Below, piece by piece: positions 1-10,038 of a DNA stretch of 64,000 bases (positions are counted from its first letter, which is position 1; each line of letters starts with the position of its first letter). The notes below the pieces were generated by a model, which was given only the letters and a program-made list of their open reading frames with translations, was not told the DNA's origin and ran no database searches. A program made the translations under genes and the position numbers. This DNA comes from Steroidobacteraceae bacterium (GTDB lineage Bacteria > Pseudomonadota > Gammaproteobacteria > Steroidobacterales > Steroidobacteraceae), in contig JAPZRU010000014.1 in the NCBI GenBank assembly GCA_027531255.1, forward strand, positions 1 through 64,000. Direction: 5' to 3'.

Positions 1-102
1 CCGCCCCCCCCGGGCCCGCGCCGACCGCCCTCCGGGTTCCACCCGGGGGACCCCCGGGTTCCCACCGCCGGGGCGCCGGCCGGCGCCGCGACCATAATGA
101 AG
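1..102. other. Intergenic region downstream of rnpB
   Basis: No coding potential is evident. In related genomes the mraZ/division-cell-wall cluster lies beyond rnpB, but it is not in this window. The stretch holds an inverted repeat at 41-59 (ACCCGGGGG, one base, CCCCCGGGT) and a small hairpin at 32-46 (CCGGGT/ACCCGG). These could help end or process RNase P RNA, but neither is followed by a T-run in the rnpB direction. Confidence 0.5.
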
Positions 103-521
103 GAAGTCGGCCGATAAGCCGGGTTCTGTCGAGGACAACCATTCCTCTGGGATGCACGTCGCCGTGCACCTCGAGCGGCCTACCCGGAAACGCGCACGGG
201 CCGTGCGCTGCGGTTCGCCTCGTCCTCGCGGACGCGTCGTACCGCCCGTTTCCCTATTTGGCCTTGCTCCGGGCGGGGTTTGCCGTGCCGTTCCGGTTGC
301 CCGGACCGCGGTGCGCTCTTACCGCACCGTTTCACCCTTGCCAGCCCCGGACTCGCGTCCGGCGCTTCGGCGGTCTGCTCTCTGTTGCACTTTCCGTGGG
401 CTCACGCCCCCCAGGCGTTACCTGGCGCCCTGCCCTGTGGAGCCCGGACTTTCCTCCCCAGCCGCCGTGCCGTGCATTTCTGCCCGGACGCGACGCCTGC
501 AGCGGTTGCCTGGCCGACTTC
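103..521 (-). ncRNA. rnpB: RNase P RNA (M1 RNA, bacterial type A)
   Basis: This is the catalytic RNA of ribonuclease P, which trims the 5' leaders of pre-tRNAs. Read on the minus strand, the 5' end GAAGTCGGCC pairs with the 3' end GGCCGACTTC to form helix P1. The conserved core GAGGAAAGTCCGGGCTCC follows near the 5' end, then the AAAGTGCAACAGAGAGCAGAC block, and CCCGGCTTATCGG lies near the 3' end. The length of about 419 nt is normal for type A. The ends are set from the P1 pairing and from a promoter placed 7 bases upstream of position 521. It lies directly downstream of rsmI on the same strand, a common gammaproteobacterial arrangement. Confidence 0.95.
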
Positions 522-528
522 CGAGGGC

Positions 529-557
529 ACCATAGGCGCATGGGCAGGGAAGCTCAA
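529..557 (-). promoter_or_regulatory. Sigma-70 promoter of rnpB
   Basis: Minus-strand -35 TTGAGC (557-552) and -10 TATGGT (534-529) are separated by exactly 17 bases. The predicted first transcribed base is G521, 8 bases past the -10, which matches the 5' base of helix P1 of RNase P RNA. Confidence 0.8.
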
Positions 558-584
558 GCGTGTTTCGAGAAGGCCGGGCCTTCC

Positions 585-1469
585 TCAGCCCGGCTCGTCC
601 GGCTCGGCGCCCTGCGTACCGCGCAGTTCCAATGCCCGGCGGTAGACGGCGTTGCGCCGTGCGCCGGTCAGCTTCACCACGAGATCCACGGCGCGCGAGG
701 CCGGCAGTTCGTCCAGCAGGGCGGCGAGCAGCACTTCGGTGCCCGGGCCGCGGCCGGTCGCCTCGCCGGTGTCCGCCGCCTCCGGGGCGCCCTCGATCAC
801 GACCACCGCCTCGCCGCGCAACAGGTCGGCCTCGAGGGCCGCACGCGTCGCGAGCTCGCCGAGAGTGCCGTCGTAGGTGCTCTCGTGGAGCTTCGTCAGC
901 TCGCGCGCGACGAAGGCACGCCGAGTGGCGCCGAACCCCGCGGCGCAATCGTCCAGGAACTCACGCAGCCGGTGCGGGGCCTCGTAGAAGACGAGGGTGC
1001 GCGTCTCGGCCGACAGCGCGCGCAGCCGTTCCCTTCGCGCGCTCGGACGCGGCGGCAGGAAGCCCTCGAAGCAGAAGCGGTCCGTGGGCAGCCCGGCGAC
1101 GGCCAGCGCGGCGATCGCCGCGCAGGGCCCGGGCAGCGGCACGACCCGGATGCCCGCCGCGCGCACCGCGGCGACGAGCCGATAGCCGGGATCCGCGATC
1201 AGCGGCGTGCCAGCGTCGCTGACGAGCGCGACGCTCTGCCCGGCCTGCAGGCGCGCGAGCAGTTCGCGCACGCGCCCGGCCTCGTTGTGTTCGTGCAGCG
1301 AGACCAGCGGGCGCTCGATGCCGAAATGCGCCAGCAGCCGGCCCGAATGGCGCGTGTCCTCGGCGGCCACGCAATCGGCCGCGGCGAGCACCTCGCGCGC
1401 CCGGGGCGAGAGATCCCCGAGGTTGCCGATCGGCGTCGCGACGACGTACAGGGTTCCGGGTGCTGACAC
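585..1469 (-). CDS. rsmI: 16S rRNA (cytidine1402-2'-O)-methyltransferase RsmI
   Basis: 294 aa. RsmI uses SAM to 2'-O-methylate C1402 in the 16S rRNA decoding centre, alongside RsmH. The tetrapyrrole-methylase fold is clear: VATPIGNLGD near residue 10, AEDTRHSG near 37, SDAGTPLIADPG near 84, and PGPCAAIAAL near 113. The start is GTG at 1469, just downstream of a 12-base direct repeat (1457-1468 and 1471-1482). It is divergent from lpoA, 54 bases away, and upstream of rnpB on the same strand, the usual rsmI/lpoA/yraN setting. The length fits the family. Confidence 0.95.
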   Translation of the reverse strand: MSAPGTLYVVATPIGNLGDLSPRAREVLAAADCVAAEDTRHSGRLLAHFGIERPLVSLHEHNEAGRVRELLARLQAGQSVALVSDAGTPLIADPGYRLVAAVRAAGIRVVPLPGPCAAIAALAVAGLPTDRFCFEGFLPPRPSARRERLRALSAETRTLVFYEAPHRLREFLDDCAAGFGATRRAFVARELTKLHESTYDGTLGELATRAALEADLLRGEAVVVIEGAPEAADTGEATGRGPGTEVLLAALLDELPASRAVDLVVKLTGARRNAVYRRALELRGTQGAEPDEPG

Positions 1470-1482
1470 GCGGGTGCTGACA
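1457..1482. repeat. Tandem 12-base direct repeat over the rsmI start
   Basis: CGGGTGCTGACA occurs at 1457-1468 and again at 1471-1482, a 14-base period. The first copy covers codons 1-4 of rsmI and the second lies just upstream. It is probably a small local duplication. Confidence 0.6.
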
Positions 1483-1523
1483 GAATAGGCGGCGGGCGGA
1501 ATCCGCCGGGGAGGCGAGGAGCC

Positions 1524-3494
1524 ATGCTACCAGCCGGTCCAGTCGCCGCGCCGCGAGGCGCGGTACCCGCGAGGCATCGCGTTGGCGGGAGGGGCGCCCG
1601 AGGGCTGCCCGCCGTCGTCGCGCTCGCGGTCGTCCTCGGCTGCGCGCTCGCCGGGTGTACCACCGGGCCGAGCGCGAGGCCGGCCGGCACCGCGCAGGCG
1701 CCCGCGGCGAACGCCGAACGGCTCGCCCGCGAGGGCCAGCCGGCCGCGGCCGCCCAGTCCTGGGAGCAGGCGGCAGGCGCCGGCCGCCCGGAGACCCGGG
1801 CCGCCGCACTGACCAATGCGGTGCGGCAGTGGCTGGCCGCCGCGCGCCCCGCCGACGCGGAGCGCGTGCTCGCTCGGCTCGACACCGAGCATCCGGCGAA
1901 CGCCGCGCCGACCGCCGCGCCGCGGGCCCTGCTCCGCGCCGAGGTCGCGCTCGCCGCCGGACGGCCGGCCCGCGCGCTGGAGCAGCTGCGTGGCGCCGGC
2001 GATCCGCCGCCCGCCACGCTCGAGCCCGCCGCGTCGACGCTGCGTGCGCGCGCGCTGATCGCGCAGGGGCGCGTGGCCGACGGCGTTCGCGCCTTCGAGA
2101 CGGGAACGCGCGGGCAGGTGCGCACGGCGCTCGAGCCGCACCGCCGGGCGCTCTGGGACTCGCTGCGCGCGGCCGCGCTGCAGGGCCGCGACCTCGACGC
2201 GCCGCGCGGCGCCGATCCGGTGGTCATCGGCTGGCTCGAGCTCGCCCGAATCGCCGTCGCCGGCGCACGCAATCCCGCGGCAGTGCGGCCCCGGGCTGCC
2301 GCGTGGCGCAACCGCTATGCTTCGCATCCCGCCAACGGCACCATCCTCGACGGCATGCTGGCCGAAGCCGACCGCAGTCCCGCGCTGCCCGCGCGAGTCG
2401 CGCTGCTGCTGCCCCTGTCGGGGCGCATGGAACCCGCCGGCACGGCGCTGCGCGACGGCTTCATGGCGGCGTGGTACAGGGCGCAGCCGTCCGCGCGCCC
2501 CGAGCTGCGCGTGTACGACACGGGCACCGACGCCGCCGATGCCTACCGTCGCGCGGTGGCCGACGGGGCCGCGTTCGTCGTCGGCCCCCTCGCGAAGGAA
2601 GACGTGCAGGCGGTCGCACGCAGCGCGGATCCGCGCGTCGTCACGCTCGCGCTCAACGTGCTGCCGGACGGCGAGCCGGTGCCCCGCCGCTTCTACCAGT
2701 ACGCGCTCGCGCCGGAGGACGAGGCGCGCCAGGTGGCCGAGCGCCTCGTCGCGCAGGGGCTCCGCGTCGGTGCGGCGCTCGTGCCGTCCGGCGAGTGGGG
2801 CCGGCGCGTAGTCGGTGCGTTCGAAGCGGCGCTGCGCGAGGGCGGCGGCGTCGTGGTCGCCTCGCGGGCATACTCGTCGGGCACGTCCGACTTCTCGGAC
2901 GAGATCACGCAGGCGCTCGGCTTCGCCGACAGCGAACGGCGGTACCGGCAGCTCGTCGCGACCCTCGGCACGCCGCTGCAGTTCTCGCCCCGTCGTCGCG
3001 ACGACCTCCAGTTCCTGTTCGTGGCCGGCCAGCCGGTGCAGGGGCGCCTGATACGCCCGCAGCTGAAGTTCCACTTCGCGGGCGACCTGCCGGTCTACTC
3101 GATCTCCGACATCTACGACCCGAACCCGGCCGCGAACGAGGATCTCGACGGGCTGGTGTTCCCGGACATGCCATGGACGCTTGCGCAGGACCCGGACACG
3201 ACACAGCTGCGCGAGACCCTGGCCAGGACCTGGCCGCAGGCGGTCCGCCGGCGCGGACGCCTGTATGCGATGGGCTTCGACGCCTTCCGGCTGGTGGAGC
3301 ACCTCGAAACCGGCGAGCGCAGCGGCGACGCCACGGCGGCACCGGTCTCGACGCACGCCGGCGACCCGATCGCCGGACTGACGGGGCGGCTGACGGTCGG
3401 CCCCGACGGTCGCATCCGGCGCACGCTCGACTGGGCGGCGATCGGGCCGGACGGGCGGCCGCGGCCCTTGCCTTCGGTGGTCATCGCGCCCTGA
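1524..3494 (+). CDS. lpoA: LpoA, outer-membrane lipoprotein activator of PBP1A
   Basis: 656 aa, against about 680 in E. coli. LpoA is an outer-membrane lipoprotein that reaches through the periplasm to activate the peptidoglycan synthase PBP1A. A signal peptide ends in the lipobox LAGC, with the lipidated Cys at about residue 45. An Ala-rich helical repeat region follows (about 60-285), then a periplasmic-binding-protein-like domain beginning near VALLLPLSGRM (about residue 292) and running to the C terminus. It is divergent from rsmI and 10 bases before yraN, the conserved order. The start is ATG 1524; the n-region is long, so a later start is possible. Confidence 0.88.
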   Translation: MLPAGPVAAPRGAVPARHRVGGRGARGLPAVVALAVVLGCALAGCTTGPSARPAGTAQAPAANAERLAREGQPAAAAQSWEQAAGAGRPETRAAALTNAVRQWLAAARPADAERVLARLDTEHPANAAPTAAPRALLRAEVALAAGRPARALEQLRGAGDPPPATLEPAASTLRARALIAQGRVADGVRAFETGTRGQVRTALEPHRRALWDSLRAAALQGRDLDAPRGADPVVIGWLELARIAVAGARNPAAVRPRAAAWRNRYASHPANGTILDGMLAEADRSPALPARVALLLPLSGRMEPAGTALRDGFMAAWYRAQPSARPELRVYDTGTDAADAYRRAVADGAAFVVGPLAKEDVQAVARSADPRVVTLALNVLPDGEPVPRRFYQYALAPEDEARQVAERLVAQGLRVGAALVPSGEWGRRVVGAFEAALREGGGVVVASRAYSSGTSDFSDEITQALGFADSERRYRQLVATLGTPLQFSPRRRDDLQFLFVAGQPVQGRLIRPQLKFHFAGDLPVYSISDIYDPNPAANEDLDGLVFPDMPWTLAQDPDTTQLRETLARTWPQAVRRRGRLYAMGFDAFRLVEHLETGERSGDATAAPVSTHAGDPIAGLTGRLTVGPDGRIRRTLDWAAIGPDGRPRPLPSVVIAP

Positions 3495-3504
3495 CGCCGG
3501 ACCG

Positions 3505-3873
3505 ATGAAGCCGCCGGCCGCCCGGGATGCCGGGCCGCGGGTCGAGGCCGCGGCCCGCGACTGGCTCGAGGCGCGCGGCCTGCAGACGGTCGCCACCAAC
3601 TTCCGCTCGCGGCGAGGCGAACTCGACCTCGTGATGCGCGAAGGCACCGAGCTCGTGATCGTCGAAGTGCGCTACCGCGCAGGGCGCAGCCACGGCGGCG
3701 CGGCCGCCAGCGTGGACGCCCGCAAGCAGCGACGGCTGCTCGCCACGGCCGGTTGGCTGCTGGCGACGCGGCCCGCACTCGGCCGGCTGCGCATGCGCTT
3801 CGACGTGCTGGCTGCGAGCGGCGAACCGGAGGCGCCGGACTTCGAGTGGCTGCGGGACGCGTTTCGCGCATGA
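3505..3873 (+). CDS. yraN: YraN family protein (UPF0102), putative nuclease fold
   Basis: 122 aa, full length for the family. It is a small cytoplasmic protein with an endonuclease-like fold and no firmly established role. Diagnostic blocks are the N-terminal AARDWLEARGL, then TNFRSRRGELDLV (about residues 32-44) and VIVEVRYR, which carry the E/D residues of the nuclease-like core, and the KQRRLLATAGWLL helix. It starts 10 bases after lpoA and is probably cotranscribed with it. Confidence 0.9.
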   Translation: MKPPAARDAGPRVEAAARDWLEARGLQTVATNFRSRRGELDLVMREGTELVIVEVRYRAGRSHGGAAASVDARKQRRLLATAGWLLATRPALGRLRMRFDVLAASGEPEAPDFEWLRDAFRA

Positions 3874-3883
3874 GTCGCGCCCG

Positions 3884-3916
3884 CGTCGAACCCGGGTCGA
3901 ACCCGCGTCGAACCCG
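3884..3916 (+). repeat. Three tandem 11-mers between yraN and sspB
   Basis: CGTCGAACCCG (3884-3894), GGTCGAACCCG (3895-3905) and CGTCGAACCCG (3906-3916) sit in the gap between the convergent yraN and sspB. Only one base differs between units. No function is apparent. Confidence 0.7.
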
Positions 3917-3934
3917 GGCCACGCAGGGGTGGCG

Positions 3935-4381
3935 TTACTTGACGACCTTCAGCTGCGGGCGGCGCGGCTCGTCGCCGGGACCCGATCCGGTGGGCCGCGC
4001 GGGCGGTCCAGACGGGGGCCCGGACGGCGGCCCCGCGGGCGGCGGCGCCGCAGGCTCGTCGTCCGAGAAGATCATCCCCTGCCCCGTCTCGCGCGCGTAG
4101 ATGCCGAGCACGGCGACCACGGGCAGGCGCACCTCGAACGGCGTGCCGCCGAAACGCGCGCTGAAGCTCACGTAGTCGTTCTTGATCAGCAGGCCGGCAG
4201 TCGCCGAATAGCTGGCGTTCAGAACGATCTTGCCGTCGCGCACGTACTGGCGGGGCACGACCACCCCGTCGACGGCGGCGTCGACGACCAGGTGGGGAGT
4301 CTGGCCGTTATCCGTCATCCACTCGTGCATCGCCCGCAGGAGGTACGGGCGCCGGGACGTCGGGTGCTGGGGTGCGGCCAT
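3935..4381 (-). CDS. sspB: SspB, ClpXP adaptor (stringent starvation protein B)
   Basis: 148 aa. SspB tethers ssrA-tagged and other substrates to ClpX and speeds their degradation by ClpXP. The folded domain (about 10-105) has the family blocks RPYLLRAMHEW, TPHLVVDA, IVLNASYSAT and ISFSARFGG-like VSFSARFGG. A Pro/Gly-rich flexible linker follows (about 108-138). The last residues RPQLKVVK form the ClpX-binding XB motif, intact here. It lies downstream of petC on the same strand; the usual intervening sspA is missing. Confidence 0.93.
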   Translation of the reverse strand: MAAPQHPTSRRPYLLRAMHEWMTDNGQTPHLVVDAAVDGVVVPRQYVRDGKIVLNASYSATAGLLIKNDYVSFSARFGGTPFEVRLPVVAVLGIYARETGQGMIFSDDEPAAPPPAGPPSGPPSGPPARPTGSGPGDEPRRPQLKVVK

Positions 4382-4474
4382 GGGTCCTAGTATGGCCGCA
4401 GCCCGCGCGCCGGGGGGAGAGGTGGTCGTCCGGACCCGGCCCGCAAGCGCGCGGGCCGGGGACCGAGGCGACCG

Positions 4475-5242
4475 CTACTTCACGTCCCGCCAGTACTCGC
4501 GCTTCAGGAAGTACGCAAACGTCGTGAAAACCAGGAGGAACAGGATGACCCAGATGCCGAGCTTCTGGCGCTTGGCCTGGATCGGTTCGCCGACGTACTC
4601 GAGGAAGTTCACGGTGTCGCGTACGAACTCCTCGTACTGCGCCGGCGTGAGACTGCCCGGGACGCCCGCCTCGAACCGCTCGAACTCCTTGATCGCCGAC
4701 CCGTCAGGTGAGCTCTCGGTGCGGTACACCGCGTTCTGCACGCCCTGCAGGTGCGCCAGCACGTGCGGCATCGCGGTGCCGGGCAGCACGCGGTTGTCGA
4801 CGCCGTGCGGGCGCGACGGATCCGCGTAGTAGCTCATCAGGAACGTGTAGAGATAGTCGGGACCGCGCGAGCGCGCGATCAGCGACAGGTCCGGCGGCGC
4901 ATTGCCGAACCACTTCCGCCCGTCCTCGGGCTTCATCGCGTTCCTGATGGTGTCGTGGACGCTGCCGCCCTTCAGCATCAGGTTCGCCTTCAGTTCGCCC
5001 TCGGGGATGTCGAGGTCCTGGGCGATCCGGTTGTACCGCATGTACTGCGCGGTGTGGCAGCCCGCGCAGTAGTTCATGAAGTTGCGCGCGCCGCGCTGCA
5101 GCGACGGCAGGTTGTGGATGTCGTTGCCGGCGCGCATGAGCGGCACGTCGCCGCCGGCGCCCAGCGCCGCACCCGGCAGCGCCGCCGCGACCAGCAGGGT
5201 GCAGGCGTAGACGACTCGACGCACGACCGGATCAATGCGCAT
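4475..5242 (-). CDS. petC: Cytochrome c1, ubiquinol-cytochrome c reductase subunit
   Basis: 255 aa. This membrane-anchored c-type cytochrome of complex III takes electrons from the Rieske centre and passes them to soluble cytochrome c. It has a Sec signal peptide (about 1-29), the haem-binding CAGCH (about residues 61-65), a candidate Met ligand in PGTAMPHV, and a C-terminal membrane anchor (WVILFLLVFTTFAYFL). The start overlaps the end of petB by 11 bases, indicating translational coupling. Length is normal. Confidence 0.95.
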   Translation of the reverse strand: MRIDPVVRRVVYACTLLVAAALPGAALGAGGDVPLMRAGNDIHNLPSLQRGARNFMNYCAGCHTAQYMRYNRIAQDLDIPEGELKANLMLKGGSVHDTIRNAMKPEDGRKWFGNAPPDLSLIARSRGPDYLYTFLMSYYADPSRPHGVDNRVLPGTAMPHVLAHLQGVQNAVYRTESSPDGSAIKEFERFEAGVPGSLTPAQYEEFVRDTVNFLEYVGEPIQAKRQKLGIWVILFLLVFTTFAYFLKREYWRDVK

Positions 5243-6536
5243 GGTAGGTCACTCGCTCGGGAACCGGCTTCACCTTGTCGATGCGCGAGTACCACGGCAT
5301 CGCCAGGAAGAAGACGAAGTACAGGAACGTGAACAGCTGCGAGAACAGCGTGAAGAGCGGGGTCGCCGGCTGCAGGCCGAGGTAGCCGAGCGCGACGAAC
5401 GACACCACGAACATCGCGAGCATGCCCTTGTAGATCGGGCCGCGGTAGCGGACCGACCGCACCGGCGACTTGTCGAGCCACGGCAGGAAGAACAGCACCG
5501 CGATCGCGGCGAACATCACGATCACGCCCCAGACCTGCGTGCCGGCGAACGACGGAACGGCGCGGAGCATCGCGTAGAACGGCGTGAAGTACCACACCGG
5601 CACGATGTGCGCCGGCGTCAGCATCGGGTTGGCCGGATCGAAATTGGGTGCTTCGAGGAAGAGCCCGCCGAACGTCGGCGCGAAGAACACGATCGCGCAG
5701 AAGATCGTCAGGAAGATGCCGAGGCCGTAGATGTCCTTGACCGTGTAGTACGGGTGGAACGGGATGCCGTCCAGCGGGATGCCACGGGCGTCCTTCTTCT
5801 TCTTGATCTCGATGCCGTCGGGGTTGTTCGAGCCGACCTCGTGCAGCGCGAGGATGTGCGCCGCGACCAGCATCACGAGCACGAGCGGCAGCGCGATCAC
5901 GTGCAGCGCGAAGAAGCGGTTCAGCGTGATGTCGCTGATGTAGTAGTCGCCCTTGATCCACTGCTGCAGGTCCGCCCCGATGACGGGAATCGTGCCGAAC
6001 AGCGACACGATCACCTGCGCACCCCAGTAGGACATCTGGCCCCACGGCAGCAGGTAGCCCATGAAGGCCTCGGCCATCAGCACGAGGTAGATCAGCATGC
6101 CGAGGATCCACAGCAGCTCGCGCGGCGCGCGGTACGACCCGTACAGCAGCGCGCGGAACATGTGCAGGTAGACGACGACGAAGAACGCCGACGCACCGGT
6201 CGAGTGCAGGTAGCGGATCAGCCAGCCCCACTCGACGTCGCGCATGATGTACTCGACGGAGCCGAAGGCTTCCGCCGCCGACGGCTTGTAGCTCATCGTC
6301 AGGAAGATGCCGGTGACGATCTGGATCACCAGCACGAACAGCGCGAGCGAGCCGAACAGGTACCAGTTGTTGAAGTTCTTCGGCGCGTAGTACTCGGTGA
6401 CGTGTTCTTTCAGCATCTTCGCGGCCGGGAAGCGCGCGTTGATCCAGCCCCAGAGGCCGGACCCCGGCTCCTGCCGGACGTCGTCGATGCCGGGCGCGGC
6501 GGGCGCGCTCGAGGTCGTCACCGGATTGCTAGCCAT
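5232..6536 (-). CDS. petB: Cytochrome b, ubiquinol-cytochrome c reductase subunit
   Basis: 434 aa. This integral membrane core of complex III holds haems bL and bH and both quinone sites. Haem-ligand His pairs lie in the YLHSTGAS/YLHMFRALLYGSYR and LHVIALP/AAHILALHEVGSNNP helices. The Qo-site motif reads PVWY in place of the classical PEWY, a variant known in proteobacteria. The protein has an N-terminal extension before the amphipathic NFNNWYLFGSLAL segment and about eight membrane spans. It is downstream of petA with a 131-base gap and overlaps petC. Confidence 0.96.
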   Translation of the reverse strand: MASNPVTTSSAPAAPGIDDVRQEPGSGLWGWINARFPAAKMLKEHVTEYYAPKNFNNWYLFGSLALFVLVIQIVTGIFLTMSYKPSAAEAFGSVEYIMRDVEWGWLIRYLHSTGASAFFVVVYLHMFRALLYGSYRAPRELLWILGMLIYLVLMAEAFMGYLLPWGQMSYWGAQVIVSLFGTIPVIGADLQQWIKGDYYISDITLNRFFALHVIALPLVLVMLVAAHILALHEVGSNNPDGIEIKKKKDARGIPLDGIPFHPYYTVKDIYGLGIFLTIFCAIVFFAPTFGGLFLEAPNFDPANPMLTPAHIVPVWYFTPFYAMLRAVPSFAGTQVWGVIVMFAAIAVLFFLPWLDKSPVRSVRYRGPIYKGMLAMFVVSFVALGYLGLQPATPLFTLFSQLFTFLYFVFFLAMPWYSRIDKVKPVPERVTYHAH

Positions 6537-6667
6537 CTACTCCACTCCTTCCAATCCCGCCGCCGGACCGGCCTCTGCGGCTCGGGCCACAGGGGGTTCC
6601 GGCGGGAATGTCGATCGCATCGTCGAGCCCGGCGCCGCGGCCGCGACGCGCGCCTCGACCGTCGTGG

Positions 6668-7276
6668 TCAGGCCGCGGCCGCGCCTTCCGCCCCGACCAG
6701 CACGCGCGTGTCCGCGACCCACTGGTACGGCGGCACCGGCAGGTTCGACGGCGCCGGCACGCCGCTCCAGACGCGGCCGGCGAGGTCGAACTTCGAGCCG
6801 TGGCAGGGGCAGAAGAACCCGCCCGGCCAGTCCGCGGACACCGTCACGTCGTTCGGGGTGAACTTCGCGAGCGGCGAGCAGCCGAGGTGCGTGCAGACGC
6901 CGAGGACCACGAGGTACTCGGGCTTGACCGCCCGCGTCTCGTTCTTCGCGTACTCGGGCTGGTCGGATCCGTCGGAATTCGGATCGAGCAGGAACTGCTC
7001 GGCGGCCTTCAGCGTGGCGAGCATCCCGGGCGTGCGGCGCACGACCCACACCGGCTTGCCGCGCCACTCTACCTTCAGCATCGCGCCGGGCTCGAGCTTG
7101 CCGACGTCGACCTCGACCGGCGCGCCGAGCGCCTTGGCCCGCGCGCTGGGTTGCCAGGACGCGAGGAACGGCGCGGCGGCGAACGCGGCGCCGACGGCGC
7201 CCGTGGCGGCGGTGGCGGCGACGAGCAGCCGGCGCCGACCCTGATCAACCTGTTCCGTCATCGCCTGTTCCGTCAT
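6668..7276 (-). CDS. petA: Rieske iron-sulfur subunit of cytochrome bc1
   Basis: About 202 aa from the chosen start. It carries the 2Fe-2S cluster that oxidises ubiquinol at the Qo site. A Tat-type N terminus (RRRLL then a hydrophobic span) is followed by the Rieske domain with CTHLGC and CPCHGS cluster motifs. ATG 7276 is chosen because GGGG lies 8 bases upstream; the open frame runs further up to 7435, but that extension is Arg-rich and unlike the family. A second ATG at 7261 repeats the same first codons (MTEQ twice). First gene of petABC. Confidence 0.93.
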   Translation of the reverse strand: MTEQAMTEQVDQGRRRLLVAATAATGAVGAAFAAAPFLASWQPSARAKALGAPVEVDVGKLEPGAMLKVEWRGKPVWVVRRTPGMLATLKAAEQFLLDPNSDGSDQPEYAKNETRAVKPEYLVVLGVCTHLGCSPLAKFTPNDVTVSADWPGGFFCPCHGSKFDLAGRVWSGVPAPSNLPVPPYQWVADTRVLVGAEGAAAA

Positions 7277-7417
7277 CGAGAGAACCCCTGTGGAACCGCA
7301 CCGGAACCGGGCTCCGGGGGCGGGAAACCGTGCCGAACCGATCGACGGTACGCGAGCCGCGAGGCGGCGCCGGCGACCGCGCGGGCGGCACCGTTTCGCG
7401 ACGTCGAGGGATTCCGC

Positions 7418-7423
7418 ATTATA
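7418..7423 (-). promoter_or_regulatory. Candidate -10 box for petABC
   Basis: A perfect TATAAT lies on the minus strand about 140 bases upstream of the petA ATG, in the petA-degS divergent gap. The hexamer 17 bases further upstream (CTGCTG) is a poor -35, so the promoter may need an activator. Confidence 0.45.
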
Positions 7424-7486
7424 CACACGTTGCACCGCGGCAGCAGACCGGCAGCCCCGCCGTCGCCGCGTGAAGCGCGTGGCTCC

Positions 7487-8701
7487 TTGCCCTCCCTCCG
7501 TCGCATCGCCGTCTTCCTCTCACCGTGGATCGCGCTCGGCCTCGCGATCGCACTGCTGGCCGTCTATTTCAATCCCGGACTGCTGCCCTCGCGCGCACCG
7601 GCCCCGGATGCGCCGGACGGCACGCCGGCGCTCGAGCCGGTGCCGACGGCCGCGACCGGCGCGCCGAGCCCCACCGACGTCGCGAGCGGGACGACCGACG
7701 CGCGCGCGACGCCCGTCGCCCCGGGCGCGCCGGGCCCGCGCAGCTACGCGGACGCGGTCGCGAAGGCGGCGCCGGCGGTCGTGAACATCTCGACGCGCCG
7801 GGTCGTCCTGGAACGCCAGCTCCCGGAGCGCTGGGCGCCGTTCTTTCCCGACCTGCCCGAGTTCCGGCGGCGGGAGGACCGCAGCCTCGGCTCGGGCGTG
7901 ATCCTGGACACCGCGGGCTTCGTCGCGACGAACTATCACGTGATAGGCGGCGCGCAGGAGATCGTCGTGCAGCTCCGCGACGGCCGCAGCGCACCGGCAC
8001 GCCTCGTCGGCAGCGACCCCGACACCGACCTCGCGATCCTGAAGATCGACCTGCCGGACCTCCCGGCGATCGCGCTCGGCCGGTCCGACGCGCTGCAGGT
8101 CGGCGACGTCGTGCTGGCGATCGGCAACTCGCTCGGGCTCGGCCAGACCGTCACCCAGGGCATCGTCAGCGCCACGGGCCGCAACCAGCTCGGCATCCTG
8201 CTGTTCGAGAACTTCATCCAGACGGATGCCGCGATCAACCAGGGCAACTCGGGCGGCGCGCTCGTCACCGCGAGGGGCGAACTGGTCGGCATCAACACGG
8301 CGGTGCTGTCGCGCGAACTCGGCATCGAGGGGGTCGGCTTCGCGATCCCGGTCAACCTCGTGCGCGGGGTGGCCGCCGAGATCCGCTCGAAGGGCCGCGT
8401 CGTGCGCGGCTGGTCCGGGTTCCACGTGCGCACGCTGCCGCCGGGGCTCGTGGACGAAGCCGGTGCGCCGCTGCGCGGCGTGCAGATCGTGGGGTTCTAC
8501 GCGGGCAGCCCCGCGCCCGGCGCGGGGCTCGCGCGGGGCGACCTGCTGACGACGCTGGACGGCCAGGAGATCACCGACGCGCCGTCGTTCCTGCGGACGA
8601 TCGCCGGGCGGGCGCCCGGCTCGGAACTGCGGCTGGCGGGCATCCGGCCGAACCGGGGCAGGTTCGAGGTGCGAGTGCCGGTCGCGGAGCGGCCGCGATA
8701 G
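7487..8701 (+). CDS. DegS/AlgW-type periplasmic serine protease (HtrA family, one PDZ)
   Basis: 404 aa from TTG 7487. Such proteases are inner-membrane anchored and cut the anti-sigma factor RseA/MucA when their PDZ domain binds unfolded porin tails, releasing sigma-E/AlgU. An N-terminal signal anchor (WIALGLAIALLAVYF) is followed by an A/P/T-rich linker. The trypsin-like domain has triad His in TNYHVIGG, Asp in DPDTDLAIL and Ser in QGNSGGAL. One PDZ domain sits at the C terminus (about 300-400), which separates it from two-PDZ DegP. No ATG or GTG fits; TTG 7487 gives the family-like MPSLRR start, and an upstream TTG at 7430 is also in frame. Confidence 0.88.
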   Translation: MPSLRRIAVFLSPWIALGLAIALLAVYFNPGLLPSRAPAPDAPDGTPALEPVPTAATGAPSPTDVASGTTDARATPVAPGAPGPRSYADAVAKAAPAVVNISTRRVVLERQLPERWAPFFPDLPEFRRREDRSLGSGVILDTAGFVATNYHVIGGAQEIVVQLRDGRSAPARLVGSDPDTDLAILKIDLPDLPAIALGRSDALQVGDVVLAIGNSLGLGQTVTQGIVSATGRNQLGILLFENFIQTDAAINQGNSGGALVTARGELVGINTAVLSRELGIEGVGFAIPVNLVRGVAAEIRSKGRVVRGWSGFHVRTLPPGLVDEAGAPLRGVQIVGFYAGSPAPGAGLARGDLLTTLDGQEITDAPSFLRTIAGRAPGSELRLAGIRPNRGRFEVRVPVAERPR

Positions 8702-8775
8702 AGCGCGGCAGCTTCGTTCGGCGTGGACGGAAACGGGACGGCCGCGATTCTCGCAGGCGAGACTGGGCACGGCCC

Positions 8776-10038
<1,263 letters not shown>

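Noticed and set aside
7277-7435. Upstream extension of petA
   Set aside because: Arg-rich, not conserved in Rieske proteins, and the good ribosome-binding site is at ATG 7276.
6608-7486. In-frame upstream extension of the DegS-type protease
   Set aside because: It runs antisense through petA and is not protease-like; the signal anchor begins after 7487.
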